Shown: positions 61,334 through 64,000 of the stretch, in pieces
Position numbering within the stretch: the first letter of the stretch is position 1
Layout of the letters: every line of letters begins with the position of its first letter
From: Roseivivax lentus
GTDB taxonomy: Bacteria; Pseudomonadota; Alphaproteobacteria; Rhodobacterales; Rhodobacteraceae
Direction: 5' to 3'
NCBI RefSeq assembly: GCF_900156805.1
Contig: NZ_FTOQ01000013.1
Span: 42,500 to 106,499, forward strand
Length of the DNA stretch: 64,000 nt
Notes under the pieces: generated by a model
Seen by the model: the letters and a program-made list of their open reading frames with translations, nothing else
Database searches by the model: none
What the model was told of the DNA's origin: nothing
Translations under genes and position numbers: made by a program

Positions 61334-62310
61334 GCACTGCCGTCCGAATGGGGCTGTGGGCGGTTGTTCGCAGAGATACTGCGCGCGCTCTCGCTCCAGC
61401 TTGGTCGGAAGCCAAGCGAATATTTCAGATCAATATATATCCACTTCGGATCGCGGATTAGCATCTTGCGCAGCATCCTGCGGCAGAGATCGCGCTCTTT
61501 CCTATCGTCCACCAGCTCGTCGATTGCCTGGAACAGATTACGAATGTGCTTTATGCGCAGGCTTAACTCATTATCGAATAACGGCAAACCTTGTTTGGAA
61601 GATGTGTTGAACCATCTGCGGCGATCGGCGTGGCTGGCCTGTGCTGCGGTAGATATGCCCGGATGGACCCGTCGCTCAAACAGTTTTTCAGGCAGTCGGA
61701 TGAATTTTCCAAGCAACGCAAGATGCGCTAGCAATATCAGATCCGAGGCTAAAAAGTCTTGAATAAGGCGGGTGCGGCGTAATTTATTGATTCGAATGAT
61801 GCCAAAGATTGGGTTGCAAAGCCCACGTCGCCGCATGAAATTCTGCTTAAGGTATGCCTCCAGACGCGCACTTGGAGTGTTTTGTGGTAGGTCGAGACCG
61901 TCATCGAAAAGGCCGATCTCATGTCCGGATCCGTCGATCACGGATGTCATGGGGTAGGCCAACACCGCATCGGCATCGAGTTGCATCGCGGTCATGCAAT
62001 GGCTCAGGAATCCCGGCAGTAGATTGTCGTCATGTGCCTGCCATTTGAAATATGGCCCACGCGCCAACTCAACAACAAGGTTATAGTTAGGAGCCGCTCC
62101 AAGATTACTTTCTTGCCGAATATAGCGGATTCGGGAATCCTTTGCGGCGAAGGTTTGGCATATTTCTCCGGTCCCGTCCGTGGAAGCATTGTCGCTGATA
62201 ATTAGTTCAAAATCCTCGAAATCTTGATCAAGGATGGATTGCACGCTCTCAGCCAAATAATTTTCGCCATTATAGACTGGCAGCCCAATACTTAACTTTG
62301 GGTATAGCAT
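61330..62310 (-). CDS. Glycosyltransferase family 2
   Basis: This 326-residue protein has LSIGLPVYNGENYLAESVQSIL, IISDNASTDGTGEICQTFA, NLGAAPNYNLVVELARGPYFKW and QAHDDNLLPGFL, the last holding the metal-binding acidic pair. The ATG at 62310 gives a clean start; the frame is open to 62397. It is coupled to the fusion gene downstream and probably works on the same repeat unit. Confidence 0.87.
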   Translation of the reverse strand: MLYPKLSIGLPVYNGENYLAESVQSILDQDFEDFELIISDNASTDGTGEICQTFAAKDSRIRYIRQESNLGAAPNYNLVVELARGPYFKWQAHDDNLLPGFLSHCMTAMQLDADAVLAYPMTSVIDGSGHEIGLFDDGLDLPQNTPSARLEAYLKQNFMRRRGLCNPIFGIIRINKLRRTRLIQDFLASDLILLAHLALLGKFIRLPEKLFERRVHPGISTAAQASHADRRRWFNTSSKQGLPLFDNELSLRIKHIRNLFQAIDELVDDRKERDLCRRMLRKMLIRDPKWIYIDLKYSLGFRPSWSESARSISANNRPQPHSDGSA

Positions 62311-62374
62311 TTTGAGTTCACTCACAAAATTTGCTGTGGATACACGCTTCGAAGGGCCGACTTGGTAACCAGAC

Positions 62375-62626
62375 TCACAATAACGCATAGCATGCAAAAT
62401 TTTGATGCCGGATTTTCATCGCTGGCAAGTCTATTCCGTCATAATCGCTTTTATATATTTCGACGGGCGCCCAGAAGTCGCGAAGGAAGACGATGCCCGA
62501 ATCCCGCGACCCCACAACGCGTCTGACCCATGACGAAGCAACGGGAAAGACTTGCCACGCTGCATGACCGCCGTTCATGGCCTCTTGGATTTGGTTAAAA
62601 GGAAATCCATCAACCGAGCGAGGCAT
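62375..62626 (-). CDS. Hypothetical protein, doubtful
   Basis: An 83-residue frame begins MPRSVDGFPFNQIQEAM and contains SGIVFLRDFWAPVEIYKSDY. The amino-acid composition is protein-like, but the ribosome site is weak and I recognise no family. It could be the tail of a decayed gene. Apart from it, the 62311-62717 gap has nothing I can name. Confidence 0.25.
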   Translation of the reverse strand: MPRSVDGFPFNQIQEAMNGGHAAWQVFPVASSWVRRVVGSRDSGIVFLRDFWAPVEIYKSDYDGIDLPAMKIRHQNFACYALL

Positions 62627-62717
62627 ACTCTGGAACTACCAGGCACACCGTCCGAATGCTTACTTGAGCTTCCTGCCGATTTTCTTTTCAGGGCAAAAGC
62701 GCCGTTGCGCAAGCATG

Positions 62718-63470
62718 CTACACCGAAGCGGCGACAGCAGCCTTACGACGCCTTCCCGCAAAAGCAAGTCCGGCCAAACCTGTCAACAGCAAAAGTCCTG
62801 CAGCCGGCAACGGCACCGCGGACACTGTCACAAGGTTTTGTTTGCCGCTCTGGCTTTCTAGAAAGAGAAGGTTCCATTGACGGCCGTCATCGTAGGCTGC
62901 TGCGGCAGTCAAATATGATTCGGCCAAAGCAAAGGCGGAACCTGCGCCGTACCCTGCAACACCCCGAAAATCGTCGTTCGCCGCCGTGTTGTTGGTCAGG
63001 CTGTAGTCGTCATCATAGAGCACTTCCCATAGCGCCATCTGAAACCCCGCCGACCGATTCCTGTCATCTGCAAGGCCTTCGAAGTAGTTGGCGTCAAAGA
63101 GGCCCTGAACACGAGCCATCTCGCTTGCGTCCAAACCATAGCTATTGCTGAAGGGCGTATCAGTCGTCTCGTAAGGATAAGTGATTCCGGACCCAGTGCC
63201 CAACCAGCTTGTAAGGTCCAGGCACCACGCTACGAAATTGCCCAAGAGGCTACCCGGCGTAGTGTCGAGCATATCAAATGCCCCGGCCAAAACGTTATCA
63301 GGCAGCGCGCCGCCTCCGATGGGGTCAACCGGCGATTCGACAATTTGCAAGGTCCTGTAACCAGATTGAGGCCCAAGATACTCGAGATTGAGCGGGGTCG
63401 CCCCGGCAGAACCAGCGGCGACACAAAGCCCTGCAGCGCCAATGACGGACAAAAATCGGCTTCTAATCAT
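62718..63470 (-). CDS. VPLPA-CTERM sorting-domain exported protein
   Basis: This 250-residue protein has a signal peptide (RFLSVIGAAGLCVAAGSAGA), a low-complexity body rich in Asp, Tyr and Gly, and a C-terminal tripartite sorting signal: VPLPAAGLLLL, a hydrophobic helix (TGLAGLAFA) and GRRRK. This is the VPLPA form of PEP-CTERM signals that are processed by an exosortase, and such proteins usually go with exopolysaccharide genes. No exosortase is in the window. The ATG at 63470 is preceded by GGAAGTGAAG. Confidence 0.85.
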   Translation of the reverse strand: MIRSRFLSVIGAAGLCVAAGSAGATPLNLEYLGPQSGYRTLQIVESPVDPIGGGALPDNVLAGAFDMLDTTPGSLLGNFVAWCLDLTSWLGTGSGITYPYETTDTPFSNSYGLDASEMARVQGLFDANYFEGLADDRNRSAGFQMALWEVLYDDDYSLTNNTAANDDFRGVAGYGAGSAFALAESYLTAAAAYDDGRQWNLLFLESQSGKQNLVTVSAVPLPAAGLLLLTGLAGLAFAGRRRKAAVAASV

Positions 63471-63892
63471 GACCAAGCTTCACTTCCAAAATTACCACAG
63501 CAAAACAGTCGCAAGCCGCGGACGGCACACACACTACAGATGAAAGTAACTGAAAAGGCCGCCTTAGAAAAGACATATTTGATCATGCTCGAAATTGCCA
63601 TCTGTCTAAGAACACGGCGTCTTATCCGTGAAAAATCCGGACAGTTGCCAAAAAACATGTTAAGGTTGTTTGCTGTAGGGGCATACTTCTTATGGGCGAA
63701 AAGAACCTATAAAATTAGAAATGTTCAATTCTGCGTGGCGCCTGATCATATCGCAGTCAACAGGGCCAATGGCGGCGCGCCGCGCTTCGGGCAAGAAGAA
63801 CCGTTATAGTGGCAAGATTTAGGTTCTAGGGTCGAGATGCTTTCATTTCCAACGCACTACGTGATTCACGGCTCGGAAAACCGAACTGTGAC

Positions 63893-64000
63893 ATGATCCA
63901 CCGTGTCTTGCCGACCGGCGATCAGACGGCCAAGCTTGCCCCTGTCTTCTCAAAGTCGCACGGCAAGCCGCGGACCGATGACAGACGGGGGTGGAGCAGG
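63893..64000 (+). pseudogene. IS5-type transposase N-terminal fragment, cut by the window edge
   Basis: From the ATG at 63893 the frame reads VLPTGDQTAKLAPVFSKSHGKPRTDDRR, which matches the N terminus of IS5-group transposases (LTDxQxAxLxPFFPKSHGKPRVDDRRVLSG). The next bases seem one base out of frame, so the element may already be damaged; the rest lies beyond the window. Bases 63471-63892 show no gene. Confidence 0.55.

Noticed and set aside
1..64000. tRNA, rRNA, riboswitch or CRISPR loci
   Set aside because: No cloverleaf, rRNA segment, known aptamer core or repeat-spacer array was recognised by eye; a covariance-model scan would be decisive.

Overview
The window looks like part of an extrachromosomal replicon (plasmid or chromid) of an alphaproteobacterium of the Rhodobacterales / Roseobacter group. 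The evidence is high-GC coding with long spurious antisense frames, a Rep_3-type initiator next to a divergent parAB pair, an orphan pair of gene-transfer-agent-like head-spike genes, a VPLPA-CTERM protein, a PrsDE-type secretion system and a typical marine aromatic/betaine catabolic gene set. No rRNA, tRNA or CRISPR was seen.

Layout. 0-2.3 kb: the end of a glycosyltransferase, then two head-spike-like genes (minus strand), each broken by one small lesion. 2.4-6.7 kb: replication and partition module (parB, parA, an AT-rich origin region with a repeated 14-mer, rep). 6.8-7.4 kb: Phd/VapC-like toxin-antitoxin pair. 7.5-8.9 kb: GDP-mannose supply (manC). 9.1-12.5 kb: a cytochrome c, an ABC importer and a small exported protein. 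12.5-13.6 kb: lrgBA. 13.6-17.8 kb: ynjFBCD-like importer plus CDP-alcohol phosphatidyltransferase. 17.9-22.2 kb: pqiABC lipid transport, with PqiA split in two. 22.4-26.8 kb: N-demethylation trio (flavin oxidoreductase, Rieske oxygenase, reductase). 26.8-38.4 kb: two divergent operons sharing a MarR-type regulator and a perfect inverted repeat, joining tryptophan 2,3-dioxygenase, an aryl-CoA ligase, acyl-CoA enzymes, a LivHMGF-type importer, a cupin and a flavin monooxygenase. This is probably uptake and CoA-dependent breakdown of tryptophan, kynurenine or anthranilate.

From 38.4 kb to the end the style changes. Genes are separated by long spacers full of decayed insertion sequences (IS3, IS66, IS110 and IS5 types), and base composition becomes mixed. 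The functional genes form an exopolysaccharide locus: a type I secretion pair (PrtD/HlyD) with its probable substrate (a beta-helix protein carrying two near-identical lectin-like modules), a Sec-exported beta-helix paralogue, an FrhB-like iron-sulphur protein, a Wzy/ligase-type membrane protein, several glycosyltransferases, a polysaccharide deacetylase, a pyruvyltransferase (plus a decayed second pyruvyltransferase), a glycosyltransferase-methyltransferase fusion and a VPLPA-CTERM protein.

Together with the glycosyltransferase and manC at the left edge, this suggests that the replication module is embedded in, or flanked by, surface-polysaccharide genes, as in roseobacter biofilm plasmids. 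Functions are inferred from recognisable motifs and family resemblance; no database search was run.
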